In this document: positions 36,525 to 46,082 of the stretch, in pieces
Numbering within the stretch: the first letter of the stretch is position 1
Layout: each line of letters begins with the position of its first letter
Translations under genes and position numbers: made by a program
The notes under the pieces: generated by a model
The model's input: the letters and a program-made list of their open reading frames with translations, nothing else
What the model was told of the DNA's origin: nothing
Databases searched by the model: none
NCBI GenBank assembly: GCA_029213005.1
Contig: JARGPI010000009.1
Location: 62,001-126,000, forward strand
Length of the DNA: 64,000 bases
DNA from: Verrucomicrobiales bacterium
GTDB lineage: Bacteria; Verrucomicrobiota; Verrucomicrobiia; Verrucomicrobiales; DEV007
Direction: 5' to 3'

Positions 36525-38051
36525 ATGGATGTTGTTTATCTCGTTGGACCGTTGCTTTTGATCGCCGTAGTTCTGGCTGCGGTGCTGCTGGACCGCTGGA
36601 GTGTACCTGTCATCCTTATCGCGCTGGGCGCCGGTATCATATTCGGGAGCGATGTGCTGAATCTCTGGCATTTCGATGATATAGATTTGACCAACCGGGT
36701 CGCAAATCTCGCGCTGGTTTTTATATTGTTTTTCGGCGGGTTCTCAACAAAACGGGCCGATTTGAAATCCGTGGCGCTTCCGGCAGGCGGCCTCGCAACC
36801 TGGGGAGTGGTTTTGACGGCTGCCGCCACCTTTGGAGTGCTATATGGGATATTTCGGTGGTCGTTTGAAACCTCGATCCTTCTCGCCGTGATCGTTTCGT
36901 CGACTGATGCCGCTGCGATTTTCTCGATTCTGCGGAGACAATCTCTTTCGAAGCAACTGACTTCCACCGTCGAGATTGAAAGCGCCGCAAACGACCCCAT
37001 GGCCATTTTACTGACCCTGGCAGTGGTCGAAGGATTAACGACGGGATATTCCGCCTGGCAGGATACGGCGCTCTCTTTTTTATGGCAGTTTACGGCAGCA
37101 CCTTTGCTCGGCTGGTTGCTGGCCAAGGCGGCGCTCTGGTTGTTCAATCATTTGAGCCCTCAGGACCGTGGGCACTACTATGTATTAACCCTCGGAATTG
37201 TTCCCCTGGTATTTGGACTCGCGCAACTTATCGGGACGAGTGGAATGCTGGCGGTATTTGTTGCCGGATATGTCGTCGGGAATCATTCTTTTGTTCATAA
37301 GCAGGGTGTGGGAAACTTTTCAGCGGCGCTTTCAACCGTGGCCAACATCGGTTTGTTCGTCCTGCTCGGGCTTCAGGTGTTTCCCCATCAATTCAGTGGA
37401 ATCTGGTTTCAGGGGATTTTACTTTTCCTCGCCCTGACTTTTGTGGCTCGGCCTCTCGCCGTTTGGATTGGAACTTTAGGCATGGGGCTGGGTTGGAAGA
37501 ACCGGTTGTTTATATCCTGGGCCGGCCTGAGGGGCGCGGTTCCGATCGTGCTCGCCACCTACCCGGTTGCGGCCGGAATTCCGGCGGGGGAGGCGATTTT
37601 TAATCTGGTGTTCTTCGCGGTGCTTTTATCCGTCGCGCTGCAGGGCGCAACTCTCGGGCCGGTGGCCCGCTGGCTGAAGTTGACCGTTCCGGCGCAGCCC
37701 AGCCCGCTTTTTAATTTGGAACTGGTCACGATGGCGGCGAGCGATCTCGATTTGATTGTTGTCGATCTTCCGGGGCCGGAGAAGAAACCCGGGCCGCGAA
37801 TCATGGATTTGAAACTTCCCGCCGGGGCGGTCATCACTCTGATCACTCGCGGGAAAAAGCTAGTCGTTCCCCGGGGAACAACTCAACTTCGGGGGTGGGA
37901 TCAGGTTACGGTTCTGGCCCCCGCGCAGGAAGAGGAGACGATTCGAGAGGTCCTCGACCACATCTTTACTTCGCCCGATCCGGTAGATGAGATCGAAGTG
38001 AAGCCTGAGGATGTCGGGAAGGGGGACTTGGATATATCTGAACCTGCCTGA
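36525..38051 (+). CDS. CPA1-type K+/H+ antiporter with TrkA-C domain (CvrA/NhaP2-like)
   Basis: A 508-residue cation:proton antiporter. Residues 1-390 hold about 12 transmembrane helices of the NhaP/CvrA kind, with SSTDAAAIFS and the ESAANDPMAILL motif carrying the ion-binding ND pair. A soluble C-terminal part contains a TrkA-C-type regulatory domain (PGPRIMDLKLPAGAVITLI, LRGWDQVTVLAP), as in NhaP2. It expels K+ or Na+ for protons to hold cytoplasmic ion balance. The frame opens at 36414, but MDVVYLVGPLLL at 36525 is the family start. A cupin gene follows at 38076. Confidence 0.9.
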   Translation: MDVVYLVGPLLLIAVVLAAVLLDRWSVPVILIALGAGIIFGSDVLNLWHFDDIDLTNRVANLALVFILFFGGFSTKRADLKSVALPAGGLATWGVVLTAAATFGVLYGIFRWSFETSILLAVIVSSTDAAAIFSILRRQSLSKQLTSTVEIESAANDPMAILLTLAVVEGLTTGYSAWQDTALSFLWQFTAAPLLGWLLAKAALWLFNHLSPQDRGHYYVLTLGIVPLVFGLAQLIGTSGMLAVFVAGYVVGNHSFVHKQGVGNFSAALSTVANIGLFVLLGLQVFPHQFSGIWFQGILLFLALTFVARPLAVWIGTLGMGLGWKNRLFISWAGLRGAVPIVLATYPVAAGIPAGEAIFNLVFFAVLLSVALQGATLGPVARWLKLTVPAQPSPLFNLELVTMAASDLDLIVVDLPGPEKKPGPRIMDLKLPAGAVITLITRGKKLVVPRGTTQLRGWDQVTVLAPAQEEETIREVLDHIFTSPDPVDEIEVKPEDVGKGDLDISEPA

Positions 38052-38075
38052 AAATGAACCTGAAGAAATTGATTG

Positions 38076-38477
38076 ATGAATGGTAAACAGAATCAGGAAG
38101 CCGGTAGTGAGAACCGGAAAGCAAAAGCGATCCGGCGTTCGGACTGGGCAAATCACGACTCGCTTTGGAAAGGGTATTTCGAAGGCGCGGATCTCGGGAC
38201 CGAAGTCACCGTATTATTCTATACCACGGACGAAGTAGGTGAAGGGCCGAAATGGCACGTCCATCCCTACGACGAAGTGTTTATTGTTAAATCCGGCCGT
38301 GGCCTCTTTACCGTCGGGGATGAAAAAATAGAGGCGGAAACCGGAGATGTGTTATTGGGGCCCGCCGATGTGCCTCATAAGTATCACAATCTCGGGCCGG
38401 ACCGTCTGGAAATGATCGATATTCACTTATCGGACAAATGGGTTCAAACGGACCTGGAGGATCCCGAGCTGGCCTGA
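38076..38477 (+). CDS. Small cupin-domain protein
   Basis: A 133-residue single-domain cupin. Cupin motif 1 is seen in KWHVHPYDEVFIVKSGRG (HxH and a Glu metal ligand) and motif 2 in GDVLLGPADVPHKYHN (His). It probably binds a divalent metal. The substrate is unknown; small cupins act as isomerases, dioxygenases or sensors. ATG at 38076, or TTG three bases earlier. It follows the antiporter by 24 bp on the same strand and is convergent with the coiled-coil gene. Confidence 0.85.
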   Translation: MNGKQNQEAGSENRKAKAIRRSDWANHDSLWKGYFEGADLGTEVTVLFYTTDEVGEGPKWHVHPYDEVFIVKSGRGLFTVGDEKIEAETGDVLLGPADVPHKYHNLGPDRLEMIDIHLSDKWVQTDLEDPELA

Positions 38478-38480
38478 AAA

Positions 38481-38885
38481 TCAGCGAAGAATGCGAATCC
38501 GGTGGCCTTTGAATTCGGTCTCTTTTTGCGGCGGGTTTGCATTGAGTTGCAGTCTGCCGTTGGTGGGATCGATGGCCAGTTTTCCGTCGACGATCCCGTC
38601 CTCTGCATCGACGTCGACGATGAAATCTTCAAGTTTCCTCTGATCGACGATTTTTTCCTCCACAAGAAACCGGGTTAGTGCCTCAATGGCGAGTTTTTGC
38701 TTTTCCGACTCGTTTCGCAGCGTTTTGACTTCTTTCCGAAGACCTCTGATTGTCGCTGAGCTCGACGACATCAAGCTGCGAGTTTGACTGTTGGCTCGCC
38801 TCACTCGCTCGATCTCCCGTTCCGCGTCTTCTATATCAAGCCGATTACCAATATCACCCAAAAATAATGTTCTTAACCATCCCAT
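38481..38885 (-). CDS. Small coiled-coil protein of unknown function
   Basis: A 134-residue protein. Residues 15-75 form a heptad-rich helix (IEDAEREIERVRRANSQ, then RKEVKTLRNESEKQKLA), followed by a Glu-rich segment and a short C-terminal beta region (GRLQLNANPPQ). No membrane segment or signal peptide is visible. I do not recognise a family. It ends 3 bp from the cupin stop (convergent) and lies 98 bp downstream of the LRR gene on the same strand. Confidence 0.65.
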   Translation of the reverse strand: MGWLRTLFLGDIGNRLDIEDAEREIERVRRANSQTRSLMSSSSATIRGLRKEVKTLRNESEKQKLAIEALTRFLVEEKIVDQRKLEDFIVDVDAEDGIVDGKLAIDPTNGRLQLNANPPQKETEFKGHRIRILR

Positions 38886-38983
38886 GGCTAAGCTTATAAG
38901 GCCGCTTGGTCGTCCCGTATTTTATAAATCTGCGCTGGTTTTGTAAGGCTCTCGCGATTAATCGGTTGTCTGAGTGTCCCGGC

Positions 38984-39820
38984 TTACTGGAATTCCCAGT
39001 CTGAAGGGAAAAATGACTCCGGTTTCGCTTCCGGCTTCGTTCTCAGCGGGGGAAGGATTTGGAGTCCCGGTATAGCCGTCTGCAGGACCTTCCTACCCGC
39101 TCCGGAAACCTCGGTTCCCCTGATGAAAATTTTCTCAAGGTTCTTTAACTCCTTCAGGTGAGTGATCCCGGCATCGGTGACTTGAGTGCCCTCGAGGTTC
39201 AGAGCGACCAGTTTTGAGCAGTGTTTTAGATGGATAAGACCGGCATCCGTGACGCTCGTCTCCAAGAGAATTAGTTCGCGGAGTTCCCCGCATCCGCTCA
39301 AGTGGACCAAACCATGATCACTGATTTGTGTGTGATTGAGGGTTAAACTCTCCAGCTTTGGAAGTCTCACTAAATATTTCAACCAGCTATCATCGACATT
39401 GCTTTCGCCCAAACCGAGTCGTCGCAATTGAGGGAAATCTGCGATTTGTTCCATGATCGGTTCGGATAGTTGGCTTTTCCGGAGATGTAGTGATTCGAGC
39501 TTTTGAAAGCGATGTAGACGAGTCAGAACATCATCAGTTAGCTTTGTGTCGACCAGAGTTATGTTGACTACTTTATCGATCGGATCTGACCAGTGATTGC
39601 CTATCGTTTTCTTCATCCATTTCGTTGCCGGAGTCGGAAGTTGACTGCTCAAAAGTCCCGGCTCAGCGTAGTAGCGGCCGCCTTTAGCATCAAGCCAATG
39701 AAGCGTCGAGCGTTGCTGCAAAACGGAAAATGTAACGGCGGCGATTGACAGCAACAGGACCGAACCAGCCCACCAGGCCCAGTGGGTCTGAAAGTTGGAG
39801 GCTGTTTTTAAACGGTTCAT
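38984..39820 (-). CDS. Membrane-anchored leucine-rich repeat protein
   Basis: A 278-residue protein with an N-terminal transmembrane anchor (residues 17-33, WWAGSVLLLSIAAVTF) and about seven leucine-rich repeats of roughly 24 residues from about residue 85 to 250. These are of the ribonuclease-inhibitor/F-box-like type (L..LNLEGTQVTDAGITHLKEL). The repeats would face the periplasm. Such anchored LRR proteins are common in planctomycetes and verrucomicrobia; a binding role is inferred. ATG at 39820. Confidence 0.85.
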   Translation of the reverse strand: MNRLKTASNFQTHWAWWAGSVLLLSIAAVTFSVLQQRSTLHWLDAKGGRYYAEPGLLSSQLPTPATKWMKKTIGNHWSDPIDKVVNITLVDTKLTDDVLTRLHRFQKLESLHLRKSQLSEPIMEQIADFPQLRRLGLGESNVDDSWLKYLVRLPKLESLTLNHTQISDHGLVHLSGCGELRELILLETSVTDAGLIHLKHCSKLVALNLEGTQVTDAGITHLKELKNLEKIFIRGTEVSGAGRKVLQTAIPGLQILPPLRTKPEAKPESFFPSDWEFQ

Positions 39821-39915
39821 TTAAGATTTCCACTGAGGAGCAGCGGGACGGAGATAGAGTGAAACTTATGACTGTTACTATAGATGGCCCGGGTAAAATT
39901 GAGATATACTTTATC

Positions 39916-40812
39916 TTATGAAAATCGCTGTGCCTCAAGCCAGTCGCGGACGAGATCACAGAAAGCTTTCACATGGGGATCGGTATCATCACCGGACCAA
40001 ACCATGACCAGTGGAATCGTCTGACGGGGGATCAATGGAAGCAGCACCACTTCGGATGATTCTGAGTTGACTGAGGCGGGGACAATTCCGATCCCTTCCC
40101 CGAATTCCACATATTGCAGGATGGTGCCGATCAGGCTCGGGGTGTGGGCGAAGCGGGGAGACACGCCCGCTGCTCGGCAAGCCGCCAGAAAAGTATCATG
40201 AGAGCCTGCACCTTCGCGCCGGGCCAGAACGATGAGAGGTTCGTCGGCGAGATCTTTCCAGTTCATTTCGCCCGCAACCGTCGCGGGATGGTCTGCGGGC
40301 ACGGCGGCGCAGAGGGGTTCTTCGAGCAGCTTCAAGGAGGGAAGGCCGAGTGCTTCGTGTGAAATGACGGGGCGGGTCAAACCAACGGACAGTTTCCCCC
40401 GGGCCACCATTTCCCAGACTCGTTCCGGAGTTCGTTCTTCCAGCGTCACGATAACACCGGGGTTCTCTTTGCGATATTGGCGCAGCAGCGCTCCGAGAAA
40501 TGACTTTGTGGGAGGTCCGATGTAACCGAGGCGAAGTTCCCCGGTTCCCCCCGAAGCGGCGTGTCTGACCCGCCTCATCATATCGTTAATCCGCTCCAGA
40601 AGAATTTCACTATCGCGGGCCAACACCTCACCGCAGGGAGTTAACCGGATCGATCGGCGGGAGCGGTCGAAAAGCGGAGCTCCCACTTCGGCTTCCAGTT
40701 GCTGAACGCTCCGGCTCAGTGCCGACTGGGCGAGATGAAGGCGTTTTGCGGCCCGCGAGAAACTCAATTCTTCGGCAACGGCCTGAAAGTAAGTCAGCTG
40801 GCGAATATCCAT
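39916..40812 (-). CDS. LysR-type transcriptional regulator
   Basis: A 298-residue LysR regulator. The N-terminal winged helix-turn-helix is complete (MDIRQLTYFQAVAEELSFSR, then SALSRSVQQLEAEVG). The C-terminal effector-binding region of two Rossmann-like lobes has the typical ELRLGYIGPP start. The effector is unknown. It is divergent from the TSUP transporter gene with 89 bp between them, so the transporter is the likely target (usual LysR arrangement). Confidence 0.93.
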   Translation of the reverse strand: MDIRQLTYFQAVAEELSFSRAAKRLHLAQSALSRSVQQLEAEVGAPLFDRSRRSIRLTPCGEVLARDSEILLERINDMMRRVRHAASGGTGELRLGYIGPPTKSFLGALLRQYRKENPGVIVTLEERTPERVWEMVARGKLSVGLTRPVISHEALGLPSLKLLEEPLCAAVPADHPATVAGEMNWKDLADEPLIVLARREGAGSHDTFLAACRAAGVSPRFAHTPSLIGTILQYVEFGEGIGIVPASVNSESSEVVLLPLIPRQTIPLVMVWSGDDTDPHVKAFCDLVRDWLEAQRFS

Positions 40813-40901
40813 ACGGATCTAACTGTATGCCGAAAACAGATCGTTATCATGTTTATTATGCATTTTTGTTAACGGATAACCGATTTATGCTGAGACCTAA
40901 C
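40813..40901. promoter_or_regulatory. Divergent LysR/TSUP promoter region
   Basis: The 89-bp gap between the LysR start and the transporter start is AT-rich (TTATGCATTTTTGTTAAC and nearby) and could hold both promoters and T-N11-A type LysR sites. No single operator can be fixed by eye. Confidence 0.4.
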
Positions 40902-41990
40902 ATGAGTATAATTCCGCCACGCAAGACGCATCTTTGGATCTGGTTTCTTTGGATGACTTTGTTTCTCCTGACCTGGGCCTGGCTGGTATTCGGTCACGAC
41001 CGCTGGAGTGAGGTGGTGGAGCATTGGGGGATTGCGTTGGCGATGGCGATCGGGAGTTATGCTGCCGGTTCCACTCCGATGGGCGGGGGGACCGTCGGGT
41101 TTCCGATTTTAGTCCTTTTGTTCAAACAATCAGCCGAACTGGGGCGGGATTTCAGTTTTGCGGTGCAATCGATCGGTATGGTCAGTGCCGCAATTTTTAT
41201 CCTCTCCCGACGCCAGCCTTTAGCCTGGGGGATGTTGAAAGGTGCCATGGTGGGGATTCTTCTGGCGACACCGATCGGTGTGATTTGGTTGGCTCCGCTG
41301 GTTCCGGCGTTGTGGATTAAACTGACTTTCGCCGCGATCTGGGGAGGGTTTGGTTTGCTACACTTGAGGCGGATTGGAGAAATCTCCGGTCACGTCGGGA
41401 TGACGGAGTTCGACGAGAAATGGGATTTCCGGGTTGGCCTGATGGTGGGCCTGGGATCCGGCGCTACGATTGTCTCCGTCACAGGTGTGGGGGTGGATAT
41501 GGTGATCTACACAGTTCTGGTGCTCCTGTGCCGCGCTGATCTGAAGATTGCGATCCCAACCTCGGTAGCGATCATGGCCTTTGCCTCGGTTGTCGGTATC
41601 GCTACCAAAACACTGACCACCGGAGTCCAGCCCGGTGTTTTTGAGAACTGGCTCGCTGCAGCGCCGGTGGTTGCTTTCGGGGCCCCGCTCGGGGTTTTTA
41701 TGGTTGATTTGATCGGGCGAAAACCAACTTTGCTGTTTGTGGCATTTCTCTGTGTCGGCCAGTTTGTCTGGACCGCCTACGATGAGCGGGTTTCACTCGG
41801 ATTCACAGGAATCGTTTTATTCGTCGGAGCTGTCCTTCTGATGCTGTTCGGGTTCGAACGGCTCAGGATCTGGGGTGGCATCCTGGTCGGGGAGCAGCAG
41901 AGAAAACGGGACCGGGAAAAGGTTGATGCGCTGCCATCCGAGCAATCGATGTCCTCCAGTATCGGAAACTCTAAACTGCCTGAGATTTAA
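40902..41990 (+). CDS. TSUP (TauE/SafE-like) permease
   Basis: A 362-residue integral membrane protein with about nine hydrophobic helices, in two halves of the TSUP type: AAGSTPMGGGTVGFPILVL in the first half, and GSGATIVSVTGVGVDMVIY in the second. These Gly-rich re-entrant motifs mark sulfite/sulfonate/sulfoacetate exporters. The substrate is unknown. The frame opens much earlier, including an ATG at 40887; MSIIPPRKTHLW at 40902 is chosen because it directly precedes the first helix. It is divergently transcribed from the LysR gene. Confidence 0.85.
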   Translation: MSIIPPRKTHLWIWFLWMTLFLLTWAWLVFGHDRWSEVVEHWGIALAMAIGSYAAGSTPMGGGTVGFPILVLLFKQSAELGRDFSFAVQSIGMVSAAIFILSRRQPLAWGMLKGAMVGILLATPIGVIWLAPLVPALWIKLTFAAIWGGFGLLHLRRIGEISGHVGMTEFDEKWDFRVGLMVGLGSGATIVSVTGVGVDMVIYTVLVLLCRADLKIAIPTSVAIMAFASVVGIATKTLTTGVQPGVFENWLAAAPVVAFGAPLGVFMVDLIGRKPTLLFVAFLCVGQFVWTAYDERVSLGFTGIVLFVGAVLLMLFGFERLRIWGGILVGEQQRKRDREKVDALPSEQSMSSSIGNSKLPEI

Positions 41991-42035
41991 GAGCGGGGAA
42001 GAACTCCTGTCACCCTCGCGATTAACTTCAAAGTT

Positions 42036-43397
42036 CTACACCATCGGGAATATTTTCGAGCAGATCCAGCAGACGATAAAACCGACGCAGCCCATGATGG
42101 TCAGCATGACGGAGAAGGTCTTCAGGGTTTCGGTTTCGGTAAATTTTGCCATTCTCCCGACCACCCAGAATCCGCTATCATTCATCCAGGGGCCGGGTTT
42201 TGAGCCGCAGCCGATCGCCAGTGCGAGATAGACGGGGTGAAAGCTTAGAGGCATGGTCTCGAGCAGGGGCGCGACAATACCAACTCCAGTGATCATAGAG
42301 ACCGTAGCTGAGCCCTGAGCAATGCGGACCAGAGCGGTCACCAGAAACGCGATAGGGAGGAGGGCGTCTCCTGCATTGGGAAACATTGCGGAAAGTTGTT
42401 CGGCGATACCGCTGTTTTTCAGGACCTGGCCGAAGGCACCACCGGCGGCGGTGATAAGGATGATGATCCCTGCTCCGGAGAGGCTGCTCTGGATCAAATC
42501 GCGGAGGCTACCCTCGCGATTGCCGCGATATTTTGCCGCGATGAACAGGGCGACCATCGCGCCGATACCCAAAGCGAGATTCTTGTCCGCCCAGAACCCG
42601 AGCCAGCCGGGATCGACGTTCTCATTAATACCGCCCCGCTGGTAGGGAATCATCGGGAAACTGGTGGCACCGATTAAGATGAGAGGACCGACAATCGGGA
42701 TTAAAGAAAGAAACAGAGACGGCAGCTCTTTTTCCTCAATCTCCTCGTGTGCTTCGTCGTCGCGGAAAGGGATATCGAAGGTTTTGTTAGCCCATTTCGC
42801 ATAAATATATCCGCTTGAGATACAAATGATTCCGAGAATAAATCCGGCCGGAATCATCATCCCGAAATTCACGCCCAGAGAATTGGCAACATAGAGAGGG
42901 CCCGGAGTTGGCGGCACCAGAGAGTGGGCCATGCTCGCGCCGGCTATGGTGGCGAGCACGCAGAGAACATAAGTCCCTTTCACTTTCCTCGCATAGGATC
43001 GGAGCAGGGGGAACATGAGGTAGAAAACAGTGTCGAAAAACACCGGAATCCCCAGCACAAATCCACTGGTGAGGAAGGCCGCGGGGGCGCGTTTTTGTCC
43101 GAAGATCGAGAGAATCGCGCGAACGATTCGCTCAGCGGCTCCGGAGGCGAGCAGACATTGTCCGATGATGGCGGCGAGTGCGATGATGACTCCGACCTTC
43201 CCGCAGGCCGTGCCGAACCCGCTGGTCACCGCATCGACGGCGTTCGAAATCGTGCTGCCTTCCCTGCCTGAAATGGCGGTGAGCAACGCCACCGTCAACG
43301 CTCCCAGTAGGAGGGACACAAAGGCATGAAGCCGCAGGACGATAATCGTCCCGAGAACAACGGCCATACCGACCAGACAGATTGCTAGAGCGCTCAT
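42036..43397 (-). CDS. GntP family gluconate-type permease
   Basis: A 453-residue GntP-family H+ symporter with about 12 transmembrane segments. Family features are LRLHAFVSLLLGAL, the IPVFFDTVFYLMFPLLRSYAR segment and PPTPGPLYVANSLGV, all conserved in gluconate, D-serine and related acid permeases. Gluconate would enter the oxidative pentose phosphate route through gnd, but no gluconate kinase or dehydratase is adjacent, so the substrate is uncertain. ATG at 43397, with no neighbour in the same operon. Confidence 0.92.
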   Translation of the reverse strand: MSALAICLVGMAVVLGTIIVLRLHAFVSLLLGALTVALLTAISGREGSTISNAVDAVTSGFGTACGKVGVIIALAAIIGQCLLASGAAERIVRAILSIFGQKRAPAAFLTSGFVLGIPVFFDTVFYLMFPLLRSYARKVKGTYVLCVLATIAGASMAHSLVPPTPGPLYVANSLGVNFGMMIPAGFILGIICISSGYIYAKWANKTFDIPFRDDEAHEEIEEKELPSLFLSLIPIVGPLILIGATSFPMIPYQRGGINENVDPGWLGFWADKNLALGIGAMVALFIAAKYRGNREGSLRDLIQSSLSGAGIIILITAAGGAFGQVLKNSGIAEQLSAMFPNAGDALLPIAFLVTALVRIAQGSATVSMITGVGIVAPLLETMPLSFHPVYLALAIGCGSKPGPWMNDSGFWVVGRMAKFTETETLKTFSVMLTIMGCVGFIVCWICSKIFPMV

Positions 43398-43466
43398 GAC
43401 TCAAGGTTTTAGAGTCTTGTGAGCGCCGTGAAAAGGGGAAAATTGTCCCTTAATCAGTGAGCGATC

Positions 43467-44588
43467 TTACTTGCTTACGTTGAAGCGAAATTCGATGACA
43501 TCGCCGTCTTTTACAACGTAGTCTTTTCCTTCGATTCGCCACTTTCCGGCTTCTTTCGCGGCAGCTGTGGTTTTCAGCTCGACGAGATCATCGTAAGCGA
43601 CGGTTTCCGCTGCGATAAAGCCGCGTTCGAAATCCCCGTGAATAACGCCTGCGGCGCGGGGTGCCTTATCTCCGGCACGGATTGTCCACGCGCGGGTTTC
43701 CTGCACGCCGGTTGTTAAGTAGGTGCGAAGTCCGAGAAGGCTGTAGACCGATTTGATCAAGCTCGACACACCGGAATCGGTGACTCCCATATCACTGAGA
43801 AATTCGGCGGCTTCTGTTTCGTCGAGGTCGATCATTTCCTCTTCGATCCGGGCTGAAATGACGATGGCTTCTGCGCCGTGGGATTCGGCCGCGTACTTTT
43901 TCACTTTGGAAACCATGGGATGACCGTCCGGATTGGCGATCGCGTCGGCCAGTTCGTCTTCGGAGACGTTGCAGGCAAAAATGGTCCGTTTTGAGGTGAG
44001 GAGAAAGAAATCTTTGAGGAGCTTCTGTTCTTCATTGGAGAGTTCGAGGGTTAAAGCCGGATTTCCCGCATCGAGGTGGGGAAGGAGCTTGTTCATCAAA
44101 TCGACTTCAGCTTTGGCCTCTTTGTCGCCGGACTTGGCTTTCTTTTCCCGGTTAGCTTTGCGCTTTTCGAGAGCGGCATAGTCACAGAGGATCAGTTCGG
44201 AATTGATGATTTCGATGTCCCGGATCGGATCGACGGAACCAAGCTCGTGGATGATGTCATCATTCTCAAAACAGCGCACCACCTGGACGATCGCGTCAAC
44301 TTCGCGGATGTTGGCGAGGAATTTGTTGCCGAGACCGGCTCCATCGCTGGCGCCTTCGACAAGGCCTGCGATATCGACAAATTCGATGGCGGTGGGAATG
44401 ATTTTTTTCGAACCCGAAAGTTTCGACAGGACTTCGAGACGCTCATCCGGCACGGTGACGACTCCGACATTCGGGTCGATGGTGCAGAATGGATAGTTCG
44501 CTGCCTCCGCCTTGCGGGTGCGGGTCACTGCGTTGAAAAGAGTTGATTTGCCGACGTTAGGAAGTCCGACGATACCTGCCTGTAACAT
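43467..44588 (-). CDS. ychF: YchF family ribosome-binding ATPase
   Basis: A 373-residue Obg-like ATPase. G1 [15 protein letters not shown], a G3 variant [13 protein letters not shown], then a helical insert and a C-terminal TGS domain (EFRFNVSK end). It is of normal length (about 363-373). YchF/OLA1 binds ATP, associates with ribosomes and has a role in stress responses (family knowledge). [13 protein letters not shown] at 44588 is the usual start. No operon partner. Confidence 0.97.
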   Translation of the reverse strand: MLQAGIVGLPNVGKSTLFNAVTRTRKAEAANYPFCTIDPNVGVVTVPDERLEVLSKLSGSKKIIPTAIEFVDIAGLVEGASDGAGLGNKFLANIREVDAIVQVVRCFENDDIIHELGSVDPIRDIEIINSELILCDYAALEKRKANREKKAKSGDKEAKAEVDLMNKLLPHLDAGNPALTLELSNEEQKLLKDFFLLTSKRTIFACNVSEDELADAIANPDGHPMVSKVKKYAAESHGAEAIVISARIEEEMIDLDETEAAEFLSDMGVTDSGVSSLIKSVYSLLGLRTYLTTGVQETRAWTIRAGDKAPRAAGVIHGDFERGFIAAETVAYDDLVELKTTAAAKEAGKWRIEGKDYVVKDGDVIEFRFNVSK

Positions 44589-44658
44589 GCGCGGACATTA
44601 GCGGAGCCCGCCGGGATTTCAAAGAAAAAGCAATCGCGCCGGGCAACTCGTTTCCGGA

Positions 44659-46017
44659 TCACTCAACTTTTCGAATCAACCAGGTTCGCTCGACGGGTTG
44701 AGCCGCTTCGTAGATGGCGGTAAGTGCCTGATTCTCCTGCTCTGCCAAGGCGGTGGCATCCTCGATCAGTTTGGATAATTCCGCTGCTTTTGGGCTGTCG
44801 GAAGGTGCTTTCCTCAGGCCTTTGATCCGGCTCCAGAGTCCCCTCATCTTCCGGATAATCTCGTCGTTGCGCTGCTGATTCATTTTTGCGACCTGAAGCG
44901 CCTGCTGGAACTGGGGTGTTTTTTCGTTCTCCTGAATCTCGATCTTGGTTCCGAGAGCGATGTGATTCCATTTCCCGATGACCTGATTGTCGATCAGAAC
45001 TTCGTAATTTCCCGGAGCGAGACCGACGATTTTCAGGCGATCGGCACTCAATTTGTGTCCTGCTTTGGCGATCTGATATCCGACTCTACCATCGGAAGGC
45101 AGCCCCCACTTGAGGGCTTCCGAAGCTTGCTCGACCGGGATCACCCAGGGCAGTGAGGTTGCGGTGTGGCGGAAGGACACTTCGGTCATATCATCGTTTG
45201 CGGTGAGCTCTTTTAATTTGGCCCCGACAAGCTTTTTACCTCTCTTTGAGATCGTGATCCCGTTGGCGCTGCGGCGTTCCGCGCCGAGTTGGGAAAGGAT
45301 TTCGAAAGCCATAATGAGTTGTCCCGAAGCTTGAGGGTGGATCGCATCGTCGATCATGGTGAAATCGGGATTGGTGCGGCGTTCCGCGATGGTGTGTTCG
45401 TTGAGCGGACCCCACAAATTGACGAAAGGGAGGTTGCGACGGGCGGACTCCTCGAGACACCAGGCTCCGAGATAGGCCATCAGGGCATTGTATTCGGTGG
45501 AAAAGGAGCGATCCCTGAACCGCCAGGTTTCATCGGTCATGCGACGCTTCACCGTGCCGTGGTCAAACATGGTCGGGGACAGAACGATGGGTTTAGCTCC
45601 GATTGCCGAAATTTTGTCGAGGAGCTGGCTCATTCCTTTTTGGTAGGTGGCGACAGTTTCGGAATTAAACGCTTCGTATTGTCCATCGTTCATTCCGAGG
45701 AGAACGAGGACGTAATCGGGCTCTAAAGCGGCGACATCCTGATCAAACCGAGTCAGGCAATCTCCAACTTTGTCGCCACTGACTCCGGCGTTGTGAAAGC
45801 GGACGCGCCGTTCTGGGTAGCGGGTGATGAAGAAATCTTCAAGGTATTGGGTGTAAAGGCACTGGTGGGTGATCGAGTCGCCGAGAAAAACCACTGTTTC
45901 ACCATCTTGCGGATTAAAAGGTAAGGCGGGCGCTGCAGCTTTGTCCTGAGCGTGACTGAGGCTGGATAGCGAAAGAATGGCGCATCCCAGAAGACATCGA
46001 AAATATCCCAAATTCAT
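44659..46017 (-). CDS. Secreted GDSL/SGNH hydrolase (acetylesterase-like)
   Basis: A 452-residue exported SGNH hydrolase. A signal peptide (to about residue 23, SHAQ) is followed by the nucleophile block GDSITHQ near residue 46, the oxyanion blocks AGVSGDKVGD and GMNDG, and DDAIHPQASG with the catalytic Asp/His near residue 227. A long C-terminal region after about residue 260 includes a beta-rich part and helices. This matches the GDSL group often called rhamnogalacturonan acetylesterase- or arylesterase-like. Substrate unknown. Confidence 0.87.
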   Translation of the reverse strand: MNLGYFRCLLGCAILSLSSLSHAQDKAAAPALPFNPQDGETVVFLGDSITHQCLYTQYLEDFFITRYPERRVRFHNAGVSGDKVGDCLTRFDQDVAALEPDYVLVLLGMNDGQYEAFNSETVATYQKGMSQLLDKISAIGAKPIVLSPTMFDHGTVKRRMTDETWRFRDRSFSTEYNALMAYLGAWCLEESARRNLPFVNLWGPLNEHTIAERRTNPDFTMIDDAIHPQASGQLIMAFEILSQLGAERRSANGITISKRGKKLVGAKLKELTANDDMTEVSFRHTATSLPWVIPVEQASEALKWGLPSDGRVGYQIAKAGHKLSADRLKIVGLAPGNYEVLIDNQVIGKWNHIALGTKIEIQENEKTPQFQQALQVAKMNQQRNDEIIRKMRGLWSRIKGLRKAPSDSPKAAELSKLIEDATALAEQENQALTAIYEAAQPVERTWLIRKVE

Positions 46018-46082
46018 GGAGCGATGATGTCACGCCGGTTTCGGGATGTCACCCCGATTGTGAGACGTCATTCGGGCTTGTG